The notes under the pieces were generated by a model that ran no database searches, had not been told where the DNA came from, and worked only from the letters and a program-made list of their open reading frames with translations. Positions 36,485-48,690 of a DNA stretch of 64,000 nt are shown here, in pieces. Every line of letters starts with the position of its first letter. The first letter of the stretch is position 1. Source of the stretch: Panorpa germanica (Eukaryota > Arthropoda > Insecta > Mecoptera > Panorpidae); assembly GCA_963678705.1 (NCBI GenBank), contig OY783213.1:14512451-14576450 (forward strand), given 5' to 3'. The position numbers and the translations under genes are program-made.

Positions 36485-36841
36485 ACTAGCTGTCCCGGCC
36501 ACGCGTTGCTGTGCCTAACGTTTTTGTCATATTGCATTACATAGCGCCATCTATTAAATATTTACTCAATCTAGTCAACAGATTTCGATTTACTCAACAG
36601 AATATTTACTCAATCTAGTCAACAGATGTCGCCATCATCGTCGCCCGATGTCATATGTCATATACAGATAATTAATAGACAAATAATTAGCAATAAGATA
36701 AATAAATTGAGATGTAAGCTATCCTATCTTTCAAGTTGGGTCAAACTGCACACGGTGTACAAATTTCATTAAAATCGGTTAAGTAGTTTAGGAGTCCATA
36801 GCGGACAACACAGTGACACGTAATTTATATATATTAAGATA
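36485..36841 (+). mobile_element. Family A interspersed element, copy 3
   Basis: Same ends and body as copy 2, but between the two 25-bp tandem units it has an extra piece (GATTTCGATTTACTCAACAG). The tandem region therefore varies in length between copies. Confidence 0.7.
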
Positions 36842-38260
36842 AATAACAGTTTGCCAAGCAATTTTGGTACAGTAAACAAATGTTCAGGTGTTAAATATTT
36901 TCCATATATTAAGAACAAGTTTGGACAAGTGGTTCAAAAAATAATCCTGTACGTCCACTTGACCTCAAATAATTCACAAACAGCATAAATAATAGAACAC
37001 GCAAGTGTGAACGCGTCTTACATTTCATTATTTACCGAATACGTAAGTTTTTTACATTGACATTAAAAAAATGCAAAATACTTTAAACTTTATAAAAGAC
37101 TTGCTTAAAAAGCTTTAATAACAACAGAAAATATAAATTTGTGATAAGAAATACTTTAGTTATGTAACCAAACATAATATTAACCTAAGAAAATTAATGT
37201 AAACGGTAAATTTTGTTATGTTAAATTAACCTTAAATATGTTTTGCGGCAAGTTTCTTTTTCTATAAACCTCTGAGCTATAGTCCCTCTTTAGTACATAA
37301 AGGTAATTCACTACTACTAACGTAATAGAGGTTCCTATAGGCGATATTTCACCTGGATTTTTCATTTTGAAATTGACTTATTCTGTTATAAATTTAGTTT
37401 TCCTCAAGACCTTCAAAAAAGCGTCCAACATATTTGTGTAATTTCGTCATAAAAATCTCTACCATATTTTTCACGTAATAAAAGTCCTCCAAACTAACCA
37501 CTTCTGACTTGATAAACTTTCTAAACCAGTAACGTTATATTCTGGAGTCACTGAGAGTCATCCCTCCCTCACCACACACACAGGAATCTGATGAAACTTG
37601 ACATACGTGACGCTTCCACAACGCCTCTTATCACTATTTTATTATTCTATTATATAACGAAACACAATTTGATTCAATCAAAACAATTTGACATTTTAAC
37701 ACTCACATATAGTTAACGTAACACTCCATAGATGGTGTTTGGGTGTTTCATTGTTTCAAATTATACTCTGTAGATGGTAGTAGTGGTAGTGGTGGTGGTC
37801 CGTGGTTTTAGAACGTATAAGATGTTCCAGTAATTGATCTTGTCACATTTGGTTGCTGTGTTATAATTCGAGTTTGACAATGCATTAGCATGTCCCATAT
37901 GCTTGTCCGTTCCATCCCTTCTTTCTCTCTACCCTACTTCCCTTCTCAGTTTTCAACCATTTTCCTAGCACGGTGTACGTGCTTCGTTTTCACGTTCCTT
38001 CGACGCTTCGCTCCTTACAGCCTAATGGCTGTGGTCGCTGTAATCAGATTTGCTGTGGAGAGTGACCAAGAGTTGACAGATTTTACTATTAATAAATTTT
38101 GTGATGTACATATCCCTTACTCGCTGGTACTACATCGGTTATTCTAACGTTAACGTAATATTATGGTGTTCTGTGGAAAGTCTAGGGAAGTGAAGAAATA
38201 ATATTTTGGATGAAATATTAAATTATAGTTTTAAAATAAATATAAAATGAGAAGCGTACC
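36842..38260. other. Non-coding stretch
   Basis: No gene supported. GTAGTAGTGGTAGTGGTGGT simple repeat near 37,776-37,798. The 85-codon frame at 37,890-38,147 has no recognisable content. Confidence 0.4.
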
Positions 38261-39812
38261 TTAAAGTATCATTCCCCACTCACTGCTTTGATTTAATTTT
38301 GTATTTTGTATTTAATTTAAATTGTTTAGCATATGGCAATACGCGTACCATTTTTAATTTAATTTTTTTTTTAAGTTTTGTTACTTTTTTTAGAACCTTA
38401 CAAGGTCCAATGTTTTAAATTAAAAATATTAAATTAAGAAAAACTATATTATATTATAACCTCCAAAATGTGACAATCTGTCAAAATGCAGTAGGATGTA
38501 CTTTTAAAAGAAATTGTATGTCAGTTTTTGAAAAATGCAGAAGTGAAAACAACGAAAATGAAATTTAAATAAATTCTAACTGTATATAACTCCTTAAAGT
38601 TAAATAAAAACAATATTTTATAAACGAATGCGATATTTAAAACGTTAAAATTTATGGCATCCTGATCTGGTTAAATGAAGTACATACTACCTACGAGCAG
38701 TTCTAGCTCAAGTCCTGGCTCCTCTTTGTTTAATAATATTTCAATAATTTATTATCTTTCTTAATGAAACAGATTCGAGTATCGAGCTTCGAGTTTCGAG
38801 CAGTGAGCTACGAATATAAACGATTTCGAATATAACACGATTTCCGGTTCAATACGTACAAAATAAATTTACTTTAATCCTTGCAATTCGAAATTGTTTC
38901 TCATGTTATTGTAAAGTATATTACACATTTCTTTGTATATATGATTACATTTTTGTAGAAATACATTTTTATATTTTTACACAACTTATCGTACTTTATA
39001 GATAGAGTAGAGCGCAAGTAGAATGTATAAAATTGAAGTCATAATACTGCCAGAGACTTGAAATGTTTTCCCAGTCTTTATGTTTGAACATTGAGCGAAA
39101 TGGTATAGAAAGTTTTACCGTAAATATGAGCTAAGTATGTCTGCCTGTCAGCCATCAATCCGGTCAACCGCCAATGGCAGAAACCAGGCACAGAGCACAC
39201 AGAGTACACAGAGGAAAACTTTGAGCACAGACACGAACCAGGGTTGCTTTTCTTACTTTAATTTAAATGAAAATTATATGAATGGGCTTGTGTCCTCATT
39301 TTTTAGTGGTCGATTTTTCAATTGTTGATTGAAATTGATGTTAATAAGTGTATATTGGCGTGTCTGTTTTATTAAATATCTAAATGTTGACGGAAATATA
39401 GCAATTAGAAGTTTGAATTGTCGGCCATATTTGTATGACGTGAAATGCATTTTAACGTCAGTTATTTGTTGAGTAGATCAGTGCTGTGGTAATGTTCTGT
39501 AGCTGTTGGTAGTCAAATAATCAAGTCAAATCAAAGAATAATAAGTTTTTATTTTATTTAACCCTGTTAAGGCAGACATAATATTGAAATTTGATTGTTC
39601 CTTGAAATAGCTGTAAATAATATTTGATATTTTGATATATAAATACATATAGCAGAGATTTATGAGCTTTAAGGTTGGTAACCTTCATTGAACTTCTTTT
39701 AAAAATAAATCCTACTGATTTTGACGTTTAGTTTTTTTAAATTTAGTATTTTAGAAATATTGTACCTTGTAAGGTTAACAAAATTAAAACAGTGAGTGGG
39801 AATATTACTTAA
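38261..39812. mobile_element. Family D ends in inverted orientation, TTAA on both outer sides (1.55 kb)
   Basis: The left begins TTAA then AGTATCATTCCCCACTCACT. The right, reversed, begins TTAA then GTAATATTCCCACTCACTG. Inward of the ends, both share CCTTACAAGGT and a TCAAAATSAGTAGGAT-like block, so the right end is a shortened inverted family-D copy. TTAA flanks suit piggyBac or Kolobok-type elements. A family-E fragment is inserted at 39,278-39,690. No coding capacity found. Whether this is one element or two copies is unresolved. Confidence 0.5.
39278..39690 (+). mobile_element. Family E element, truncated copy
   Basis: Starts GGGCTTGTGTCCTCATTTTT and follows the family-E sequence (TTCAATTGTTGATTGAAATT, then GTCGGCCATATTTGTATGAC) as far as GCTTTAAGGTTGGTAACCTT, then stops at the family-D segment. 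Same sequence in reverse at 49,255-50,036. Confidence 0.65.
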
Positions 39813-40883
39813 TATACTTAGGGCTCTGAAATTGGGTTACCACGAATCGTCAATTTGTTATATCTTTTTCTAATATTACAACTAAAATAAGAGAACACAA
39901 ACGGTCCTGGTAGACAACTTTATCAATATGATGAAATTTATAGAACCAAATTACTATGTTAATCAAAAACTAAAAACAGATGTCATTAACAATAGTTAAT
40001 CCGACATTCGAACACGAATAGGAATAGCTTCATCGTAACAACAAACACACTGGTGTTCATCCGATGTGATAGTGAAGTCTGTACTCTGTAGAGTTAATGT
40101 TTATGATAGTAATTTCATTTCAAAGTATTTCAAAGCTGTTGCGGTTCTGATCCCGGCTAACGACATCGCCGTTTGGTTCGACTCTGCCGGACAGTCGTTC
40201 TGACTCAGTCATTGGAAGTTATGTTTGGAGTCGTTTACAAACGGAAAATGTTTTCCAAATTTCTTATTTATTTGCTAAAATGTATTCATGTAGTGTACTG
40301 CAATTGTAGCGAAACTTTTAGTAAATTAAAGTGTTATATGTTTTATATATTCGTACCCCAGATTTCGAATGGTATTTATAGCTCTTTCTTCACTAGCACT
40401 GTTTGGAAAATCTGCTTTTACTTGATCCTATAGTAACGTAACTTTTTTTAATTATTCATGGAGTAATAGAAACATTTGAAAAGTAATAGATTTTATGATT
40501 GAAGTGTTGTCCATTGGCGCAACTATAACATCTGAGTCCCGTGGCAAATCATTGAATTTGGGCCCTCCCTTAATGTACAAAATCGGCAAAAAAGAATGAA
40601 ATTAGAGCAATGGATGCGTTCTAAAACTGAGCGACATCTTTTTCTTACGAATATGTTAAAGTCTTAATAATTTATTTGCATAATTTATGTGTATTCTTGA
40701 AAATTAATTTTTTTTTATTAAATTTTGTTTTAAATATTAGGTGCCTCCTGTGCTCACCCTCACAATGTTATTGTATTACATGATTTAAGTATTTTTAAGT
40801 TTTCAACTCGTTCAATTCATCTTATAATATCATATATTATAATGTCCCAGGTGTATATTTATATTCTTATAGTCTTATATTCT
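39813..40883. other. Non-coding stretch, possible hAT remnant
   Basis: ATTGGCGCAACTATAACATC at about 40,514 with GGGCCCTCCC downstream resembles a worn hAT end. The open frame at 40,173-40,433 has no recognisable content. Confidence 0.35.
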
Positions 40884-40963
40884 TACTAGCGTTCATCCCC
40901 GTCGCAAAGCGACGTCTGTCTGTTATATGTGAATTGAATTTCATCTCAATTTAATTTCCTTTT

Positions 40964-41187
40964 TACCGTGACGAGATATTTCTACCGTAACGAGATATTT
41001 TTTACCGCAACGAGATATTTTTACCGTGACGAGATATTTTTACCGTGACGAGATATTTTTACCGTAACGAGATATTTTTACCGTAACGAGATATTTTTTA
41101 CCGCAACGAGATATTTTTACCGTGACGAGATATTTTTACCGCAACGAGATATTTTTACCGTGACGAGATATTTTTACCGTGACGAGA
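40964..41187 (+). repeat. 19-bp minisatellite, left arm (12 units)
   Basis: Unit TACCGTRACGAGATATTTT with variants GTGACG, GTAACG and GCAACG. Order from the outside: GTG, GTA, GCA, GTG, GTG, GTA, GTA, GCA, GTG, GCA, GTG, GTG. The first unit has TTTC where the others have TTTT. Confidence 0.9.
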
Positions 41188-42264
41188 AAGTTGGCATCGT
41201 TACATATTATATTCCATTCTATTCTATATTCTTTGCACAGTCATTTTAATTTCGTATTTGTATTTTAAGAGTAAACCAATAATAGAAATGTTAGAGTTGA
41301 AAGGAAAAAGGAAAAGGAAATGCTCTGAATATAAATACCCTTCAAAGGATATCACATCCTGAATATGGTTTGTGAATCTCATATATTCATTTGTATAAGT
41401 ATTTATTTATATTATACTTTTAGCATGACAAAGATCGCGAGATTTAGATTTTTTCGATATTGTCATGCGTTTTTAACGTGAAAGTGCGAAGAGAACGTCT
41501 TCTTGATCATCTTAAAATCGCTTAAACCACTCAAAAGCACGTGTACGCGATAAACAATCATTGCCTTACACTTCTTTCAATAAATTATAAGTTTCAGTAG
41601 CGGTTTGTCGAAGATTCATGTGAAATTTCATAACAATTCGTTGCTCTATTGTTACACTTAACATTTTCCCTGCGAAACTGATTGGTTACAGAAGCGAGAG
41701 GCACTGCGTTTGAAAGAGAAGGCTTCATGATAAACAGCTGTTACAGTCTCGTTATTTAATAGCCAAACTTCGTACATAAATATGCATCCATAACATTTTA
41801 AATTTTCCTTTATTTGTATATCAGTAATATTAAAAATATATAAAAAGTTAACACAACTATAACTTTCAGAGATTGTTCATATAAATATCTTGGCATCATT
41901 TTTCATATTTACAATACAATACATAAATGTATTACAGAATAAATGCCGCCATTTTGTCGCCGTTATCTCGTTAGAATAAAAGGACATTAATATGAAAATT
42001 TTACATGGAAAACATCTGCAATAGGACCCTAAAAGTATAATATAAATAAATACTTATACAAATGAATATATGAGATTCACAAACCATATTCAGGATGTGA
42101 TATCCTTTGAAGGGTATTTATATTCAGAGCATTTCCTTTTCCTTTTTCCTTTCAACTCTAACATTTCTATTATTGGTTTACTCTTAAAATACAAATACGA
42201 AATTAAAATGACTGTGCAAAGAATATAGAATAGAATGGAATATAATATGTAACGATGCCAACTT

Positions 42265-42451
42265 TCTCGTCACGGTAAAAAATATCTCGTTACGGTAAAA
42301 ATATCTCGTTACGGTAAAAATATCTCGTTACGGTAAAAATATCTCGTTACGGTAAAAATATCTCGTCACGGTAAAAATATCTCGTTGCGGTAAAAAATAT
42401 CTCGTTGCGGTAAAAAATATCTCGTTACGGTAGAAATATCTCGTCACGGTA
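42265..42451 (-). repeat. 19-bp minisatellite, right arm (10 units)
   Basis: Reverse complement of the same unit. Order from the outside: GTG, GTA, GCA, GCA, GTG, GTA, GTA, GTA, GTA, GTG. The outermost three units match the left arm, including its TTTC variant, then the two arrays differ. The arrays have therefore changed since the arms were duplicated. Confidence 0.9.
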
Positions 42452-42533
42452 AAAAGGAAATTAAAATTTGAGATGAAATTCAATTCACATATAACAGACA
42501 GACGTCGCTTTGCGACGGGGATGAACGCTAGTA

Positions 42534-43526
42534 CATATTATATTAAACACATAAATAGTTTTAGATGAATAAGTAAACATTTCATTTTCGAGTAAATTAA
42601 ACGAGTTCGAATTAAACAATAGTTGGAAACGCATTTCGAATACAACCTAATTATGGACCCTATGCACCAACAGATATATTTCTATTGGCTCAAAGTTGTC
42701 CCAACTCGGACACAAATTATGATTGTTTATTTGATTGAACCCCCAGTTCTGTAGTCCGATCTGCAGATCTGAGCATCTGAACATCGGAGGATTGGAGGAT
42801 TGGAGGATCGGAGAATCGGCACTGAAAACTAACTTTACTAATAATAATATAGAACGGATATTGATCAAACTTGGTACATATATTATGATGTTTATTAGAA
42901 AACTTATAAATATATATCATTCGTTATTATTAGTTATTAGATCGGTTCATTGCAAATTGTTTATTTATGGAAAATAGAAAATTAAGATTGAATTCTGTGG
43001 AAAAACAATTTTATTTATTAAATGTATGAAGTATATAACTTGAAGCTATTGCAGTTGTTTAATCAGATCATAAAAACTAATGAAAAATGTGAAGATTCAA
43101 TCACAAAGGAAAATTACGTCACAAATATTAAATTGCCAGTACTAAATATTTATTTGAGGCATATCCTACTCTCTTCAGGCTGTGAACTGGACATACGAAG
43201 TAACGCATCAACATTTAATAAATAAAACTACAATTCCACGTGCAACAACTATCAGACGTAAATTACAGTCCATCATCTCCTAGCAACCTGCCCACAATAT
43301 CAAACTCAACGAACAAAACACAACATCAGTGGTGAACTAAAGAATTCTTTTTTGATTCCGATTCCGATATCCACAAAAGTAAAAAGTCAATGGGGCCGCT
43401 AAAAAGTCAATGGGTCCATTCCATGTATAATACTCTGAGGCCCCAGCAACTTAATCCGCTACTGTTTCACGAAAATTAAATAATTTGTGATAACTCGTAA
43501 TTAAACTAAACATTGGGAATACTTAC
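42534..43526. other. Non-coding stretch, possible hAT remnant
   Basis: GGAGGATTGGAGGATTGGAG at about 42,786-42,805 is a short tandem repeat. AAAAAGTCAATGGGGCCGCT near 43,380 and TGAGGCCCCAGCAACTTAAT near 43,435 resemble a degraded hAT terminus. No gene supported. Confidence 0.35.
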
Positions 43527-43682
43527 AAACAACGGGTGCATCGTAATAAAATCTCCACGTTTGTCGAAAGGAGATGATTTACCATACGAGGGGCGTGTAC
43601 GAGGACATGGGGGGCATAGGAGGATGTTACAAGCAATGTTAGTGTGGAGGCCAAGAGCCCATAGGGGTTCCCCCGGGTTACA
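43527..43682 (-). CDS. Candidate internal coding exon (156 nt), unknown protein
   Basis: On the minus strand a 156-base block, exactly 52 codons, lies between an acceptor (ATATATTATTTTAG) and a strong donor (GTTGTTT then GTAAGTATT). The phase-0 frame is fully open: it includes CNPGEPLWALGLHTNIACNI and RTRPSYGKSSPFDKRGDF then ITMHPLF, a cysteine- and proline-containing sequence. The block is much GC-richer than its flanks. A second frame, part of the 88-codon frame 43,789-43,523, is also open, so the frame choice is not proven. No family recognised. A conserved non-coding or lncRNA exon is the alternative. Confidence 0.3.
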
Positions 43683-46365
43683 CTAAAATAATATATTACA
43701 AGCTTGTATAACGACATGCTTTGCAGTTTCGATATTGTCACAGAACATTCTGGCATGGTGCTACGAGTACTGAAGGCAGTTATTTGCAAATGTTAGTCGA
43801 TTTATTTAGCCACTAAGTTCAAAACGTATGGTTTGCAGAGGTGTCGAACACATAGCCACTGTACCACATTCTGGTAAAGTAAGAAATAATAATGTATAGC
43901 CTTCTTTACCTAAAAATAAACTCTAATATCTTTACTGTTACTTTAAATACAACAATCATATGTTTTCTAAATTATTCCATTAATCATAGCCCAGAAAATG
44001 TTTAGATATATAAACTACATTCATGTCTATTGCATATTCTATGTATATGCTGTTGTGATGTAAAACCTACACTGTATGTCATATGTATATGCAAATGCAA
44101 AAGTATTTATAAATTTAAACATTGCTGGATGTACATAGTATGTACTGTCATTTCATATGTAACATATGTGCAGGATATTATTTTCACATTATTTAGCAAA
44201 TATGAATATACAGGGAATATCTAATATTATGTGTCACTTTTTTCTTAACTTTAAATTAGTAAAGCTATATTTGTGTTCCATTGAAAAATTTGTAGGTTCC
44301 ATGCTGTGAATGTTATCATGTTTTCTTTATAAATATAACGACCTGTGTACCTGCAGATCAAAAAGAAGTGCAAAACGAGGGTAACATTTTTAAGAATCGA
44401 AAATTATTAAAAATGTCTAATAATATAAATTTATCATTCCTTAATAAAGCTTATATAATATGTCATTTGCATTTATGTAATGACAATGTAACAGAATGAG
44501 TATGAGTGTGTTACGTTTATGTAAGTTTACGTTTTGTGTTTAAAAATTTAATCAGATATATAGTTACTAGAACATTTTTCCGGAGAGCAATTTTTTTTTC
44601 CTGGAACTTCAGTTTCTTATAACTGTTACTCCTATCGTTTACTGATCCATCTGAAGGAATCTGCGCCCTCCCTGGTTATTGCCACATACACATGTTGCGC
44701 TTAGTTATGATTTTCGGAATGTGTTTTCACTACAACAATGACTTTGGATGGTAGATGTGGATGGTGGATGCAGCCAACAGACATGTACCATCGCGTCGCG
44801 GCGCACCAGATACGAGTATTAGAAACAAAGTACTCACGGTCGTTACATAACGTACGTTACGGATACAGTACGACTTCAGAGCAGTATTAAGAGCTGTTTG
44901 TTTCTTTACAACCTGATCGTGTTAATTGTTTACAAACTAAATGAAATGTTGACTATTTAATAAGCTTTATAGTTAAGTATAAATTTCTTGGAATATTTTG
45001 AGTGAATTGTGTATTCATTTCTTCAATCAGTCTTGTATAATATTGTTTATTTAATTTAACATTTTGTTTTGCCTTGACTTGAATAGTCATAGCTGCACAA
45101 TATTTATCATTCTAAAGCAAAATGTTAATTTCAATAAATGTCATTAATTTGTAGGTGAGATTGGGCTTTACATAATACCGATCCATGTAAATAACTTGTG
45201 GAGAAAACAAACATTTTGAAACAATAAAATCCACGTGTACATGTGGCATTATTTGCCACGGTGAGTCGGCGCCACGTGTGCTAATTGAGGTAACAACTCA
45301 CATTTTAACTCTTTTGCATTTCACGGTTTGTTGTTATTACTATAACCGAAATAAAACGCCGCCATGTTTTGAGTTTGAACGGAATTTTGTAGTGTGTACG
45401 GAATTAAATATGTTTATTCATATTTTTTGAGATATGTTGGTATTCATTCGGATATACCGGCTGTATTTTGATTAATGTGTTACGAATCAATTACGAAGCA
45501 ATAAGAAGTTAATGACAGTTATAAATTTAGCAGTTGCAGTGTAAATTTCAAACCAAAAAAAAAGTATTATATTAATTACATCAAATCGTTTCATTAAACA
45601 CACAAACCAACTCAATAAGTCCGCACAATTTCACTGACAGGAGATCCTGTTGGATCCCGTTAGATTCCTGGTTTCCTCCAAGTGAGAGAAGAGCGGTAGG
45701 TGTTGGTATGGGTATTCATATATATGATGGGGTTGAGGGTGAAAGGAGTTTAAGAGTACCATATTAAGGGGCAGGGGATACTGGCTCCATATGTATGACA
45801 GAGAAACGAGTACATGGAACAGAATATGCGGTGTTATTCCGAACAATTATACTTTGAAATTCAGAGAGACACATTAAAGGTCTGGCAAACGAGCCGTTTA
45901 CGTGTAATTTAAACTTTAATTTGCTTTGACGTTTTATTTTAAATGTTTTACATTATTAGATTTCATACACAATAAGTGCTAAGTACATTTGTGTTGGGTT
46001 ATTTGTTGTAATTACCTTGCCAGTAGGTAGTGCTACTGTTAGTAGTACTGCCTCGGCTACGAACACCTCGGTTAACGGCTTGTGCTTATGAATATGAATA
46101 TTTATACACAAATAGCACTCGGGGTTCGGGGGTTCTCGAAATTAAACAAATTTATTGTTATTATTTTACAACTATTTTAATATTTGTTAGGTAAATGTCT
46201 AAATTATACTGTACACACTGTAGTTACCACAAATCACAAAGTAGATTAGACCAGAGGGAGGCAAAGTGAGTGATGGAAGCTCAAAACATATATGAACAAA
46301 ATATCTTTCAATAAAATACAATAAGAAATTATTTAGTTACAATTAAGTTAATTATTTAGCTTGCT
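43683..46365. other. Long non-coding stretch
   Basis: No gene supported. CCACGTGTACATGTGG at 45,231-45,246 is an imperfect palindrome, and CCACGGTGAGTCGG near 45,256 is a good donor-like sequence without an identifiable exon. The minus-strand frame 45,631-45,846 has no recognisable domain. Confidence 0.4.
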
Positions 46366-46890
46366 ATCAGGCACTACATTCTTCTGCCTTAAATCATTAA
46401 ATTACATATTATTGAGCTTAATTATATTTTGTGATCCTTATTATTTCTAACCATTCTCACTTCTTCCAAAAGAAAAAAGGAAAAATAAAAACAAATCAGA
46501 TAAATTTAGTTCCCTACCTGCTTCCCTATTCCTGCTACTCTCCCTCCTGTTTCTACTCTAGCGTTCCTTCTCTTTCCTCGCTCCTTCTCTCTAGCTCCGC
46601 CATCCACCTCTTCCCTTCACTGCCTTCCTTTAATAACTGCACAATATTTTTTTCATTTTGCCCCGTATCTGTTTAATATTACATCTAAACACCTGCATAC
46701 TCGTTGGCAACACCACTCCATTTTTAACCATAACTCTGTATAAATTATTTCTGCAGGCCTCCGTTTCTCTACATTGGAAGATCAAATGCTCTGAATCTGC
46801 TACCCCTTCTCCACAATTACACTTACCGTCCTGTACCAAGTGATTTCTTCTAAGATATGTCAATTCCCCTGTATGTAGAGTATGTGACTG
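46366..46890 (-). pseudogene. Family F non-LTR retrotransposon, ORF C-terminus and 3' tail
   Basis: On the minus strand the frame reads HTLHTGELTYLRRNHLVQDG then KCNCGEGVADSEHLIFQC, followed by ACRNNLYRVMVKNGVVLPTS, and ends KKILCSY and a stop at about 46,632. The CNCGE...EHLIFQC zinc-knuckle motif after an RNase H domain is typical of I/R1-type LINE polyproteins. Here the RNase H and everything upstream are missing. The untranslated tail (to about 46,366) matches 34,186-34,420 and 5945-6240. The frame is intact for about 85 codons, so the copy is fairly young. The plus-strand open frames in this region are antisense shadows. Confidence 0.7.
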
Positions 46891-48690
46891 AACGATATAT
46901 ATTCAGCCTCTCTCTCCCATTCTTTGTTCATTTATTATAATAAATAATTTATTTTTATTTTATTGAATAAAAGCAAAGCACTCATCTACGAATTTGTTTA
47001 AATCTTGCTAATTAATCGGTGTGCCACACTTGATATTTTAATTTGTCTCAAAGGGCAAGGAAAACAGCTTGCCCATTCCCAGATGCGGGATTATTACTGT
47101 GACTTGTGTATATTGACATTTAGCACGGTCAATCCAAATGAAAAATAATCCTAAGTCTCATAAGCTAAAAGCGAAATAAAAATAATATTGTAACATTATA
47201 TCAAGAAAAGAAAACACATAGCCTCCCACAATACGAGTTTATTCAAGTCTAAGACTAAGCATACATTAGCTTATATTAAAATAAATTCTTCATTATTTTC
47301 AAAAGTAGGTGCTTAATATTCCAATGGACTCCCTGCGACTCTTACAGCTTCCATAAACCTACTGTATCTTTAATTAATAAAATACAAATACAAACAATAA
47401 GAACAATGTCATTATTTTCTCTCGATGGGGTAGTTAGTTCATTGCTTTAAACTTCTCTTCTTATAAATGTTCGCGAGCCATCCAACTGCCGTTAGCCGTT
47501 AGTCGTACGCCACCCCATCTATTGTTCACGTTCAACATCATTCGGAGTGACGCGATTGGCATTTTGTTCCCGACTAATTAGACGAGATGAGATCGAAGGC
47601 TTCTGGTTGTAGATGCTCGATGGAGAATGAAGGTTAGTGAGCAAAGTCCAAAGCGCGTGGTTAGAGGTTGGGGATAGGAATGGTAAGGAGGCTGACTCAG
47701 AGGGTGGTTTAATTAACATTCCTCCACCTCTCCAGATCACACCGGAGCTTCCACGAGAAGGCAATGAGTTGCAAATTAAACGTCTGCAATATCTGCCAAG
47801 ATGCCCAATCACTGGTACAAACAAATTCAAAAATATTATCGACAAAAATATGCTTCTAGTTATATTTCTATTACTTCGTTTCGGCATCACACACTGTTTA
47901 GTTTTATTATATAGTTACCATATGTAGATGTTGTTCAATGTACAAATAAGTCCACAAAGAAGAGGAAATAGATCAAGAGAAGAGAAGACAAGGGAGATTG
48001 GGAGATCACGGTAAAAGGAAACACTGGTAAGGTATAAATTCAGGTGACAAGGATGAAGGAAATCAAAGAAAGAGCAAAGAAAACTAAGAAATAAGAGGCT
48101 GACGAATGAGGATGACAGAAAAAAGCAGAGGAATAATAGAGAGAATAAAGAAAGGAAATAGCAAAATGTAAAGCTGAAGAATTAAGTAATTTTATTTCGT
48201 GTAGCAGTCTGTCAACTGATTATTAATTTTTAGTAATATTTAATTATATCAAAGTGATAAAATTAGTTTAAAATCTTAATTTGCATGTGTTTCCTTTCCT
48301 GACTGTATACCTTACTCCGTTACTGATGCTCTCAGTTGATGTCGATTTGAATTTTTGTTGTCTAATTGTTAAATTAATTCTAGCAAATACACAAGAGACT
48401 TTATAAGTTAATCAAAAATTTGATTTCTGATGTTAATACTTGTAAAATAACGTTTCCAATATATGTGTATTTCACAAAAATTATTTTCAGAAGGTAATTG
48501 AAGAAGCCATATATTCAGATATTTTGCGGTGAAACATTGTGATAATTTTGAGAAATTCTCGTAATTTAGTTGGATATACAATTTTATATCTGGCAATTTG
48601 AGTAATTCAAATTTATTATTACTATACAAAAAAATATGTATAATAACTTTTACAACAAACAATTAGTAATTTAATTTTCTTATTTTTCAG
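46891..48690. other. Non-coding stretch with an unassigned GC-richer block
   Basis: At 47,519-47,927 both strands are open (123 codons minus, 96 plus). On the plus strand, CATTCCTCCACCTCTCCAG at 47,717-47,735 is acceptor-like and is followed by ITPELPREGNELQIKRLQYL, but the only donor (ACTG then GTACAA) is weak. Purine-rich DNA at 47,945-48,180 may be another worn LINE tail. Neither is firm enough to call. Confidence 0.35.

Larger units (their letters stand above)
40884..42533. mobile_element. Foldback element with minisatellite-bearing inverted arms (1650 bp)
   Basis: Left arm 40,884-41,423 and right arm 42,029-42,533 are inverted copies, nearly identical by eye outside the arrays. The outer ends are TACTAGCGTTCATCCCCGTC, followed by the hairpin CGTCGCAAAGCGACG. 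Each arm contains a 19-bp tandem array, 12 units on the left and 10 on the right. A unique spacer of about 605 bp lies at 41,424-42,028 and is non-coding. It includes AAAATCGCTTAAACCACTCA, wording seen in Helentron-like repeats. No target duplication is obvious. The near-identity of the arms implies a young insertion, or an assembly palindrome. Confidence 0.75.

Noticed and set aside
40964-41187. Possible CRISPR-like array (regular 19-bp repeats)
   Set aside because: Units are directly tandem with no spacers, and the array is mirrored in the inverted arm, so it is a minisatellite within a transposable element.
46630-46863. Possible host zinc-finger gene (CNCGEG...HLIFQC)
   Set aside because: The motif and its downstream tail match the C-terminus of LINE ORF2 proteins and recur at 61,345-61,900, so it is a retrotransposon.
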